From Hsuehochloa calcarea (lineage: Eukaryota > Streptophyta > Magnoliopsida > Poales > Poaceae), in assembly GCA_036346395.1 (NCBI GenBank), contig CM070602.1, forward strand, positions 20,903,098 through 20,967,097: 64,000 nt of DNA, given 5' to 3'. Below are positions 24,141-34,589 of this stretch, piece after piece; within the stretch, counting starts at the first letter, position 1; each line of letters opens with the position of its first letter. Below the pieces are notes generated by a model. It had not been told where the DNA came from. It did no database searches and saw only the letters and a program-made list of their open reading frames with translations. The position numbers and the translations under genes are program-made.

Positions 24141-25340
24141 GCAAGCCGTAGTCCTTTGATCATATTGATCCTATGATTTCAAAAGTATATTGTTTTATAC
24201 AATTGCATGCTATCTTTATATCAACTGTTTTGGGTTTAGTTATTACCTGTTGTCATTATGCCTCCATTGAACATTTGAATGCCATGAATCCTTTGTCACC
24301 CTAGCTTGGATAATTTTAGTTGGACATATTTGTATCACCAACATGGGTATCGTATTAGTGCTTAGTCAAGCCTAGTCTCGATGGGTTTATCATCATATGT
24401 CTCTTAATGATTTAATCTTGACTTAATGATATATGGAATTATGGTGGTTAGCCATTTGTTGTTAAAACTTGTGTACCATGACGGGGATGTCATTGGTTTC
24501 TTGTAAACAAAATGGTTTTCACTCGGACGAATGGATGGTGGATTGAGGGTGTGGATTTAACACGTTGTGGGTTTGTGGAAAGATCGCCTGAGTAACTTGT
24601 CAAGGACTTAATCTTGTGCGCCATTGAACTGAGCCTTAACCGTACAACCACATGTCCTGTATGGGCGGGACTGGTGATTAATTAGCAATATCTTATTTTA
24701 GTTCGTCTTGGAAGAGTGAGTTACGAGTACGTTCTCACTATGGCGTAAGAGGGGGGCCCTGTCTGGTCGGATGGGGACATTCAGTGTTGAAACCTTAGCG
24801 GGCAGAACTGGGTTAAGAAGGAGCTTTGTAAAGGCTTTGTCACGTGCTCTAGCACCTTACCCAAGGTAGTGGCGTGGTATCGACGGATGCCAAACCAACT
24901 AGAGAAGTCGTGTCTTGTGGGTCAAGCTGTACAACCTCTGCAGAGTGTGTAAAACTATTCGAATAGCCATGTCCGCGGTTATGGACGTGCTCGGGGATTT
25001 CACACGGGAGATAGAGTTTCTTCTAAAAATAAGTCGGAGTGTGAATGGGAAGTTCACTTGATGAATATAATATTTGTTTGGTGAATGGGTAATTCACTTG
25101 GTGGTTTGTGTCGATGGGTGAATGGGGAGTTCACTTGTCATTGGTTTGGTTGAGAGGTGAATGGTTAGTTCACTGGTTGTTTCAAAGAAATTGTTTAAGT
25201 ATTTATTATTCTTTTCAATTACGCATTTCAATCTATTTATCGTATTTGTCATAAATGTTGTGTTCTGCAAAAGAACCATACAACCAACTTTTGGAAAGCC
25301 TTGCATGAATACTACTTGCATACATTTCCCTACGGCCTGC

Positions 25341-25359
25341 TGAGTGCTTTATGTACTCA
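25341..25359 (+). promoter_or_regulatory. LTR A hairpin over the intron branch-point region
   Basis: TGAGTGC-TTTAT-GTACTCA, 7 bp stem with one G-U pair, ends 23 bases before the acceptor AG (25381-25382); CTCAC overlaps its 3' arm. The 3' LTR copy is 42033-42051. Confidence 0.5.
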
Positions 25360-25382
25360 CGGCTCATGCCTTTGTTGATCAG

Positions 25383-25447
25383 TTGAAGAATATCAAGCTG
25401 CACAGGAGTTCTTTCAGAAGGAAGACTATGAAGGTTTTGCGGATTAG
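25383..25447 (+). other. LTR A leader exon 3 with short acidic ORF
   Basis: After GTTGATCAG| the phase-1 frame reads EEYQAAQEFFQKEDYEGFAD and stops (TAG 25445-25447). Joins exon 2 in frame. No ATG in exons 1 to 3 starts this frame, so it may be leader only. The 3' LTR copy is 42075-42139. Confidence 0.45.
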
Positions 25448-25731
25448 GATGCGTTCTCCACTCGATTGCCTGTGGGCATGTTGATTGGCCTTTCCAAGTT
25501 TCTCGTTCCGCTGCAAGAGTTTATTTGTTTCTTTAGCCCTGCGTGGCAAGTTAAGTAAACATTGACCATAAGGTCCAGTTAATATTATTTGTTATTTTGA
25601 GATCTTTCTAGTTAAATCGAATAGATGGATGGTATTTCATCACTGTTTTCTGTGTGAGCTAGCTACTGATCTGGGACTAGTTTAGAATACACAGAGGGTT
25701 CCTGAGATGTATTTTCGGGTCCCGACAGAGG

Positions 25732-25744
25732 TGGTATCAGAGCC
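25732..25744 (+). other. Gypsy-A primer binding site
   Basis: TGGTATCAGAGCC, four bases after the LTR end: the complement of initiator tRNA-Met. Confidence 0.9.
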
Positions 25745-26006
25745 ATATCGACTGTAGAACGCAACCTTAGTTAGCATGGTCGTTTTAGTCTAAGCTTCAA
25801 AACTTATTTTCTAAATGAAATCAACTGAATATGACTTAAGTTGTTGTTCTTTTCTAATCTATTCTATTCTAATCTCATCTCAGTCTGTTCTATTCTTATC
25901 ACATTCCATTTCTCCTCATCTTGTGCTAGAGGTCTTTGTCTCTTATCTTATCTGAATTTTATTTTATGATCTTAATTTGACAGCCTTATCCTGTTAATTT
26001 CTTTAG

Positions 26007-26592
26007 ATGATTCAAGTGTATCGTGATCAAAGAGGCGATTGGCCTGGAGTTCTTCATTGCTTGTTACAAAGTTTGGGAACAAGTAGAGGTGCAACTTACT
26101 TCACCAAGGAAAGGAAAGTGAAGGGACACATAACTGGATTCGAGACGAGGGTATATTTCATTGTGAGGATTGGAAGCCACATCCGCCATCACAGCATGAA
26201 GTGCTACGATAAGCTTGAGGACATGTCAGCAGTCATAGTTGCCCACAAAGCCGTTCGAAGGATTTGCAGATTGCATCGGATCAGTTTGTCCAAATTGGTT
26301 CGAAAGTATGTGATGCAAATAAGCGTCGTTACCGGCCGTTCCTAAACCAGAAGAAGAATTGGAAGAAGTCCCTGCTTCACCACCGGCTCCATTGCCGACA
26401 CCTACTCCACCCAGCCCTGAAGACGGACGTCGAATCACCGGCAATCGTCAGGAGTATCTCCACCACTTCGTGCCAGTTGTTCGTCCAGAGTCTGCTACAG
26501 CAGTTCGCAACTCGTGGGTGTTCTACAGTGATTCAGAACCAGAAGTTGAAGGGTCTTCGCTCTCTAGTCCAGAGTGGGAGCCGTCCTATTAG
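26007..26592 (+). CDS. Gypsy-A upstream ORF (ORF0-like), frameshifted
   Basis: An ORF starts ATG 26007 (MIQVYRDQRGDWPG) and runs about 90 codons of protein-like sequence, with CYDKLEDMSAVIVAHKAVRR. A shift at about 26270-26340 leads into a proline-rich frame (VPASPPAPLPTPTPPSPEDG) that ends WVFYSDSEPEVEG...WEPSY at 26592. It lies between PBS and gag. Extra ORFs upstream of gag are reported for some rice gypsy elements; I do not recognise a domain here. The sharp composition change and long open frame favour a real protein, now broken by one base. Confidence 0.5.
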
Positions 26593-26898
26593 TGTTTTAG
26601 TAGCGCTTGTAGATCGTTGTTGCAATAGGTCTTTATTTGGGTTGTGTGTAAGTGGGAGCTGCAGTTTTGCTGTCAAGCATTATGTTGCAGTCGCACTAAG
26701 CTTTTAATTTGAAGAGTTTATTTGTTCTTTCATAGCCTTTCAGCTATTCTTTCTTGTCTCTTGTCTTGGGTTTAACTTGTTTCCCCTACTTAAGCTGTTC
26801 CATCTACCCTATCTTGTCTATCTCATCTATTGTGCTATTCCCTCTCGTCTACATTGCTTTTCTATCTTATCTAACAAACCTGTGGAGAGGCATCGCAG

Positions 26899-27515
26899 AT
26901 GGTTGACACTCGCAACACATCGAGCCGTACTCAGTCAGATGGTGCCCATACCAACGTCAACACTAGCGGCCAATCACCAGTCCCGGGAACTACAGAACCC
27001 AGCATGGCACAACTACTAGCAGCTCAAACTCAATTCATGAGCGCAATGATGCAAAACATGACCAGTATGATGACTCAGCAAAGTCAGACCGCCGCTGCAA
27101 TAGTTAGCTTGTTGAATCAGAATAATCAGAACAATCAAGCAGCCTCTGTTCCACCGACAGCTCATCATCATTCCAAGTTAGCAGAATTTATGAGGACTCG
27201 TCTGCCTACATTTTCTCATTCGTCAGAACCTTTGGACGCGGAAGATTGGCTTCGCTCCGTTGAGAAAAAGCTCGCCATTGCCCAATGCAATAACCATGAG
27301 AAAGTTCTTTATGTCTCACATCAATTGGAAGGTCTGTTGCTTGAGAATGGTGGGAAAACTACACCGCATGACTCATGAGAATTCACAAGCCATTACTTGG
27401 GGAGAATTTTCAATAGTGTTTAAATCAAGCTCATGTTCCGGATGGTATAGTGGAAATGAAGAAGAATGAATTTCGTGAACTACAGCAAGGGAATATGTCC
27501 TTGGGTGAATATCTC
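26899..27515 (+). CDS. gag: Gypsy-A gag, N-terminal part
   Basis: ATG 26899 opens MVDTRNTSSRTQSDG, a Gln/Asn/Met-rich N-terminus, then the Retrotrans_gag core (FMRTRLPTFSHSSEPLDAED, WLRSVEKKL). A one-base shift near 27345 breaks the frame before the WGEF and EYL motifs. Copia-2 enters exactly within the EYL|NKF codons. Confidence 0.8.
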
Positions 27516-29390
27516 TGTGGATATCGTGAGGATATGTGCACGATCTCGGGATGATGAGTCAATTGGCAATGGCGTTATTGGTTTGCAAAATCTCGCGTTT
27601 CGGGTTTGCTCAAGGGTGTCAAAGCCATTTGGCGGTCGACCGGTTGTCAGCGGTCGGACCGATCGCTCATGGAGCGATCCGGCCGGCCATGGTGGCGGTC
27701 CGACCGCTTCTTTGAAAGTTGGGTTTTGAGTGGGCCAAAAATAGGTTATGTAGGCAAGTGAGGGAGTCTCTGGATGTGGTCCCATCATTTTGGAGCTCCG
27801 GTCAAAAGTTCTATTCGATTGAAATTTCGGAAGGTTTGAATTTCGCTTGAATTTTGGCTAAGTCCTTTGGACCGTCCGACCGCCGTTGTGGGAGCGGTCC
27901 GGCCGGCATGAATCGGTCGGACCGCCCTGGGTGAAGTGATCCGGCAATCACTGGAGATGAGCCAAGTGTTGCATTGGGTTGGTTTCAAGTGTGTCTTTAA
28001 TATGAACTTCAATGCTTTATTGTTGTATATCGCATTGCGGAGGCGGCGTGGGTCAAGTTGTGAAGAACTTGTTCCGAAAGCGGTTTGTTTGTCTATTGTC
28101 GTGCGGTGGCTTGCAGGTCAACGACGTCAACGGTGAGTGGATCGGGACTACGCTTGGAGAGCTGAGGTCCAGAACGATCAGGGATACCGGGTGAGGTCGT
28201 GTGACTCAAGCAGGTGCAGAATGGGCAAGACGGATCGAACGGGCGGTTCGATGCAGCTGGTTGGATCAGGCGGTGCGGATATCGGTGCGAGTCTCTGGGA
28301 GGTTCCGATGGGATTCGGACAAGAGAGGCTTGGCGTCGATGAGAACCGCTGATCAACCTACACGTGGTGAAGCAGGCGATTGCTTCAAGAGTTATTTGTG
28401 TGTGGGTCCCATATGTAAGAGACCCAAAAAGGGAAACCCTAGCTCTCTAGTATAAATAGGAAGGGGAGAGGTGGAAAACCCAAGCAAGCATTCATTTAGC
28501 CCCCTTCTTCCTTTTTCTAGGGTTTGGAGGAGAGGAGAGGAAAACTAGGGTTTGGAGTGTGCTCCTTGTTGAGCTCTTGCCCTCCTTGGTGGAGAGGCTT
28601 TGTAAGCATCTATTGTGGATGAACAATCTTGTGATGCTTAATTGAAAGATCAATTGCTCCCTTTGTGTTCTTCTCTCTTTTGAATGTTTTTTGTGCTTCC
28701 TTGATTCAAAGGTTCATGCTTGGTCTCTTGGCCTACTTTACCTTACTTTGATGTGTGGGATTACTCCTAGAGTCATTTAGACCATCAAACCCCCACAAGC
28801 AAGTCTTGAATCAAGATTTCCTCATTTCTAGGGTTTGTGCACCTCTTTGGTAAAATCTCAAGAGATCGATTCTGCGAAGTGGATCTGACCGATCGTCGCT
28901 AGAAATAGGTCTCCAATATCATTAGGAAGGTGTGCTAGAAATTTGGTCAAGTTTTATTGGTTGAATCAAAAGTTGGATCAAATTTCGTTTTGGATTTGGG
29001 TGGAGTTTTTCAGTACTGGACTCTACCGGTCCGACCGGCCCTTCAACGGCGGTTCGACCGCCGTGTTTTCGAGCCATTGGTTTGCGGGTCGAACCGTCGC
29101 CCACCGGTCCGACCGCTGGCTAGTTGCGGTCGGACCGCTTCTTGACCGTCGGTCCGACCGCCGTGGTAGCGGTCGGACCGCCTGCGTGCCGATGAAGAAC
29201 ATTGAGTTCTTTTCTCCTTTTGTGTCGTGTGCTTGAGGGGCTTATCAAATTCAACACAAGGCTTCCGTTGTGTGCTCACTGAACTTCTTAGCTTTCATAG
29301 CTAAAGGAGTAAAGTACGTGTTGGTTTTGATTTAGGCGAGAAAGTTTTGAAAGCGCCTATTCACCCCCTAGTCGCCTTTCAGGTCCTACA
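27516..29390 (+). repeat. Copia-2 5' LTR
   Basis: TGTGGATATCGTGAGG...TTTCAGGTCCTACA. TATA box TATAAATAGG at 28451-28460. CGGTCSGACCG palindromes at 27630-27710, 27870-27930 and 29020-29180. Confidence 0.95.
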
Positions 29391-29392
29391 AG

Positions 29393-29404
29393 TGGTATCG
29401 AGCC
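29393..29404 (+). other. Copia-2 primer binding site
   Basis: TGGTATCGAGCC, two bases inside the LTR; one A short of the tRNA-iMet complement, as in copia-1. Confidence 0.8.
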
Positions 29405-29444
29405 TGTTAGCTCTTTTCTATAGATCTTAACGGTCTTTGGAGCC

Positions 29445-31740
29445 ATGGCGGTCGACAAGTACTCAACCAAGCCACACATTTTGAGGAGTTGACTTTGCAT
29501 ACTTGGAAGGCTCGTATGCAAGCGTATATCGAGGCTCAAGGGCACGCTATTTGGCTAAAGGTGAAAAACCCTTATGTCGTGCCACCGATGACGATACGAT
29601 CACCCGGATGTGGAGGCCAACAAAGAAGGCTCGGAATTATTTGATCCAAGGCCTTAGTCGATCCGAGTTTGAGCGTGTTGCTCACTTGCGGTCGCTGCTC
29701 ACGAGATCCGCGGACACTTTGTGATTATCACGAAGGGTCCATCGCGATCAAGGAAGTGAGATAGAACCACTCAAAAGGTTTACTCAAGATCGAACAAAGG
29801 CCCGGTGAGTCTTTGGATGAGTGTGGGAAGATTCTCTAAAATTCTTCATGATCTCCATTTGTTGACTTGGTATTTTTCGAGTGCGAGAATGCACGCCACA
29901 CGGGTGCTCTTGATGTGAAGGTCAGGGTAATGAGATTACTTCCATTAATGACAACAACTGTCATGAGTGAGCTTACCATGGATAAGCTCTACTCGAGGTT
30001 GAAGACGCATGAGATTGACTTTATCTCGCGTCTCCCAAGACAGTCGATGGCTTTAGTGGTCGACAAATCCAAGGGTTGCTCTTCTGATTCTCTTGATTGT
30101 AGCTCATCTGGCTTTTCATTATCTGCTTTACATTCTTTGAGTGATGAGCAACTTGAGAAATTGCCCGAGGATGACTTAGCCCTCCTTTCCACCAAATTCA
30201 CAAGAGCGTACAACAAGGTGAGAAATAGGAGGAGGAGTGGACCTATCACGTGCTTCGAATGTGGTGAGCCAAACCACATTCGCTCCAAGTGCCCCAAGTT
30301 AAAGGGCAAGGAGGAGAAGGAGACACGAAGACATCCCCAGGAGAGGGATGCAAAACCCAAGAAGACAAACTATCGAAAGTTTGTCAGCCGGGTCCTTGCC
30401 GCTCTTGAGAATGTAAATATGAGCGATGTGGACTCGGAAACGGAGGACGACGAGAGTGATTCTCGTGGCAAGAAGAAGGCGCATGACTTCACCGGCATGT
30501 GTTTCATGGCCAAGAACAGCCACGATAGCGACTCCTCCAACAATGAGGATCCTTTCAGTGATCCTGATGAGGTATGCCCTTCTATTGCTGATATGAAAAG
30601 GGTTTTGGTGCTTGCTGAACAGAAATTGCATAAGCAAGTAAAAATGATTAGGAAGCAGGACATTATGATTGATAATTTGAATCTTGAAGTTGTTAGGCTT
30701 AAATCTATCAATCCTGCTGATATTTGTGATTCCTGCACTAGCTTGCTTAAGGATTTGACAAGCTTGAAATCTGCTCATTCCTCTGTCACAAATCAACTAA
30801 AAGATGCTCTCGATGAACTAGAATCTTTCAAGTCTAGATCTGCTTGTTTAGATGTCATTCCTCTTGATGTGACTGCCATGGAAGCTATCCCTTTAACTTG
30901 CTCTAATTGTGCTTTGCTAGAATTAAAATTGGATAGTTCCTTAAAAGAATTGCAAAAGTTTGATGCTAGTCACACATGCTCACATTGTAAGGATAATAGG
31001 ATTAAGATGCAAGAGATGATGAAACATTGATTTACTCTAGAGTTGCATCTTGTGAAAATTGTCCCAAGCTTACAATTGAGATTGAAGCCTTAAACAAGAC
31101 CACGGAAGAAAAGGCTAAAATTGAAAGATCCATGTCTTTATTGCTTCTAAAAGGTTATTGATTCTAACTCTTGTGTTTTGAATGTCAAGTTGAAACCATG
31201 GTTAGTCGATACAAGAGGCTTTTAGAGTCAAGTTTAAGGAGAAGCAGTTGAGTAGGATTCTGTGAATCCTATTGTGTGTCTTGTGAGGCCTTCAAAGTGG
31301 AAGTGGCCCTTCTTAAGAGTAAGCGCAATGAGGTAATCAAGTCTAGCAAGTGTACTAGATGTGAGGAGTTAATGAAAGAGAATGATTACCTCAAGGTGAC
31401 TCTTGAGAAATTTTCGAGTGGGAAAAGAAACTCAACATGATTCTTGATCAATCCAAGGTGAGCGTGAAAAATAGTGGTCTAGGTTTCAACCCCTAGAGCA
31501 TTCCAAGAAAAACCCACCTAAGATTGCTAGAGTCGTGAAGAATGGTTTGTTTGAGCTAGAACCTCCTAAGCCATCAGGGTTGTTTTCAAATCCGGTGGTT
31601 TTGCTCAAACTCTTTCGGCAAGAAAGGTGCTTTCACTCATTCATGCATGCACCCTCAAAAGGTCCAAGACCATTGCACCTTCGCAAGAAAGAAGGCCATC
31701 TTGCTGAGTTCGCTTAGGAGAGCAAAACTTGAGAGAAAAG
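29445..31740 (+). CDS. gag: Copia-2 Gag (frame-interrupted)
   Basis: ATG 29445 (MAVDKYSTKP) matches the copia-1 start. The clean block 29867-31030 holds LYSRLKTHEI, LALLSTKFTRAYNKVRNRRR, a CCHC knuckle CFECGEPNHIRSKC (30251-30292), an acidic stretch (SDVDSETEDDESD) and a helical region with spaced CxxC pairs (CDSC, CSNC, CSHC, then CENC, CVSC, CTRC in the following broken frames). A second knuckle-like GHLAEF block lies at about 31665-31720. Role by family: capsid protein and RNA packaging. The extended CxxC region is shared with copia-1. Confidence 0.85.
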
Positions 31741-32099
31741 AGAGGATGAGCGTCCTAAGATCCATTAGAGGAGTCCCTTCTCCAGATGTAGTCTCTAGAG
31801 CTAGGCAGCCTGTTTATCGCACCACACATAGGCCTAGATTTGTAGAGAACTTTGTAGACTCTTTTGGTGGGTCTAGGCAAGATGTTGGATTAGGACATCG
31901 TGAGGAGAGACAGGGTAGCACCTAGACAGGGGGAGTATCGATCTTTTGGTAGATCGTTTCGGAGAGGTCTAGGTGGTTCTCATGTGCATTCTTATGATTT
32001 TGTTCCTGATCATGTTTCAGCTATTACTACTGCTGCTCCCAGACATCGTGCTTCTCAGTACTGGATTCCTCGTTCATTTATCACTAACCCTTGATCGAG

Positions 32100-32520
32100 G
32101 CACGGATGTTTTTCGATTGTGCTGTTAGGTCCGTCGTGCGAGGAAGGAGGACAAGTGGCTTGTTGACTCGGTGTTCTCGACATATGACCGGAGATTCTAG
32201 ATGGTTCTCCTCCTCACACGTGCATCCGCAATGAATTGATTACATTTGGGGATGCTTCTACCGGACCGTGGATCGCAAAGGGCACTGTGGCGCGTCAACG
32301 ACAAGTTCATGCTAAAAGACGTCGCTTTGGTGAGTAAGCTGAGGTATAATCTTCTATCTGTTTCTCAGCTGCTTGATGAGGGTCTAGAAGTGAGGTTTAA
32401 GAGAGGTGAGTGCAGAGTTCTAGATTCCTCAGGTGAGCTGGTTTTTGAGATCTCCAGATTTGAGAAGATTTTCGTGCTAATTTCAAGATTTCTTCCGCTT
32501 CAGTCCTAGGTGTCTTGTAG
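32100..32520 (+). CDS. Copia-2 protease region
   Basis: WLVDS at 32156 begins the copia protease site, but the following Gly/Cys is disrupted by an indel. The following frame 32246-32509 carries FMLKDVALVSKLRYNLLSVS, the usual copia protease C-terminal segment. Aspartic protease that processes the polyprotein; probably inactive as written. Confidence 0.7.
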
Positions 32521-32539
32521 CCTCTGATTCTCATGACCT

Positions 32540-33466
32540 TGTTTTGTGGCATCGTAGACTTGGGCATATAGGTTTCGATCATTTGTCTAGAGTCAGTTGC
32601 AAGGACTTGATTAGAGGTTTGCCTAGGTCAAGGTCGCCAGAGATCTTGTGTGCTCACCTCAGTAGACATGGTAAGATGGTGTCTGCTTCCCACCCACCAC
32701 TTACTTTAGTAATGGTGATGGACTGGACAGACTTCTTCACTTAGATCTGATTGGTCCTTCTAGAGTTCAGTCAGCTGGTGGGCAATGGTATGTGTTGGTG
32801 GTTGTGGATGATTACTCCAGGTATTCATGGGTTTATTTTCTTGCTTCTAAGGACGAAGCATTTGGATTCTTTAAAGATTTGGTTCTTAGAATTGCTGTTG
32901 ATATACCTGGAGCTTTGAGAGCCATTAGGAGTGATAATGGGACAGAGTTCAAGAATTCTTCTTTTCTACCTTCATACCGATAGGGAATTGAGCATCGCTT
33001 TTCTTCTCCTAGAGTTCCTCAAACAGAATGGTGTTGTAGAAAGGAAGAACATAACTCTTGTGGAGATGGCTCGGACCATGTTGGATGAGCATTCTACTCC
33101 TAGGAGATTTTAATGAGGCGATCTCTCGCTTGTTATATCTCCAATAGGGTTTTCTTGAGATCTGTGGTTAGGAAGACTTCTTATGAGCTTAGATTTGGTC
33201 ATTCTCCCAAGGTCTCTCATTTCAAGATTTTTGGTTGCAAGTGCTTCATTCTTAAACATGGCAATCTTGATAAATTTGAGTCTAGATGTTTTGATGGCAT
33301 ATTTCTTGGATATCCCGCTCATTCTCGTGGCTATCGTGTTTTTAATGTTGATACTAACAAAATTGTTGAGACTTGCGAAGTCACTTTTGATGAGGCTAGT
33401 CCCAGTACTAGACCCGATGCTTGTGTACAGAGTTTTCGAAATTCAAGAAAGCATCTTCGTCGATGA
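32540..33466 (+). CDS. Copia-2 integrase region
   Basis: GAG-pre-integrase motif LWHRRLGHIGFDHLS at about 32541, then the DDE core: LIGP near 32745, VVVDDYSRYSWVYF at about 32796, SDNGTEFKN at about 32928 and NGVVERKN near 33033, followed by FKIFGCKCF and DGIFLGYP in 33113-33466. Indels at about 32720, 32970 and 33110 break the frame. Integrates element cDNA. Confidence 0.85.
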
Positions 33467-33699
33467 TGATTACGAGGATGAAGACCCAAACCATCCTCTT
33501 GCTACCTCCGAGAGGGTGGAGAGCCCGCTACTACTACTTTGATTTGGTGAGCGAGCCTCCTCCTATCCCCACCGACGATCCGAGTGGCTCTGCTCCTACC
33601 TCCACAACTCATGGGGTAGAGGCCATACGCACCAGAGCACCTCTTCGCATTCGGCGACAACATCCTCCTGAGCAGATGATTGTGGATCTTCAAGAGCGA

Positions 33700-34480
33700 G
33701 TCACTGCTCGTGTTTATTTCTCCGATTCCCATGCACATTCTCGCTTTTGTCGCTTCTTTTGAACCCCGAGATATCACCCATGCTTTATCCGATGCCTCTT
33801 GGGTCAATGCCATGCATGAAGAGCTTGAAAATTTTGAAAGAAACAAAGTCCGGTTTTTAGTTGAGCGACCTTCCGATTCTCATGTTATTGGAACAAAATG
33901 GGTGTTTAAAAATAAGCAAAGTGAGGATGGATTGGTTGTTCGCAATAAGGCTAGACTTGTTGCTCAAGGTTATTCCTGTAGAGGGCTTAGACTTTGAGGA
34001 GACCTTTGCTCCAAAGAGCTAGATTGGAGGCCATTCGCATTCTTTTAGCATTTGCAACATCCAAGGGTTTCAAGCTTTTTCAAATGGATGTTAAAAGTGC
34101 TTTCTTGAATGGCTTCATAGAAGAAGAGGTCTTTGTCAAGCAACCTCCGGGTTTGAAAATCAAAATTCCCAAACCATGTTTTTAAACTCTCTAAAGCCCT
34201 CAGATGGATTGAAACAAGCTCCTAGAGCTTGGTATGACAGCTTAAGAGTTTCTTGCTTGAAAATGATTTCAAAATGGGAATGGTTGATAAAACCTTGTTC
34301 ACTCTCGTGCATGGCGGTGATTTCTTGTTGGTTCAAATATATGTGGATGATATTATTTTTGGTGGTTCCTCTCATGCTTTGGTGTCTAGATTTTCGATTC
34401 TATGAGCGGTGAATTTGAGATGAGCATGATGGGAGAGCCGACATTCTTCCTTGGTCTACAAATCAAACAAGCGAAAGAAG
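33700..34480 (+). CDS. Copia-2 reverse transcriptase
   Basis: HALSDASWVNAMHEELENFE and GTKWVFKNK at 33778-33920, FQMDVKSAFLNGFIEEEVF at about 34078-34137, KQAPRAWYD at about 34215, catalytic YVDDIIFGG with YVDD at 34340-34351, and MSGEFEMSMMGEPTFFLG at 34402-34455. Broken at about 33990, 34185, 34250 and 34400. Confidence 0.9.
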
Positions 34481-34589
34481 GCACCTTCGTTCACCGAGTA
34501 AGTATACAAAGGACCTTCTTGGCGCTTCAATATGGGAAGCGAGAGGCCAATGTCTACTCCCATTGCTACGACCACCGTCTTTGGACCAC

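Larger units (their letters stand above)
22599..25727 (+). repeat. Gypsy-A 5' LTR
   Basis: Missing TGTAACATCCCAAA present in the 3' copy. TATA box CTATAAAAG at 23144-23152; GC-rich leader exon ending CACCG|GTGAGACG (23450/23451); exon 2 at 24066-24140; exon 3 at 25383-25447; ends TTTTCGGGTCCCGACA. Confidence 0.85.

Noticed and set aside
27630..29180. Regular palindromes as a CRISPR-like array
   Set aside because: Units are 11 bp, irregularly spaced, on both ends of LTRs in plant DNA; no cas genes.
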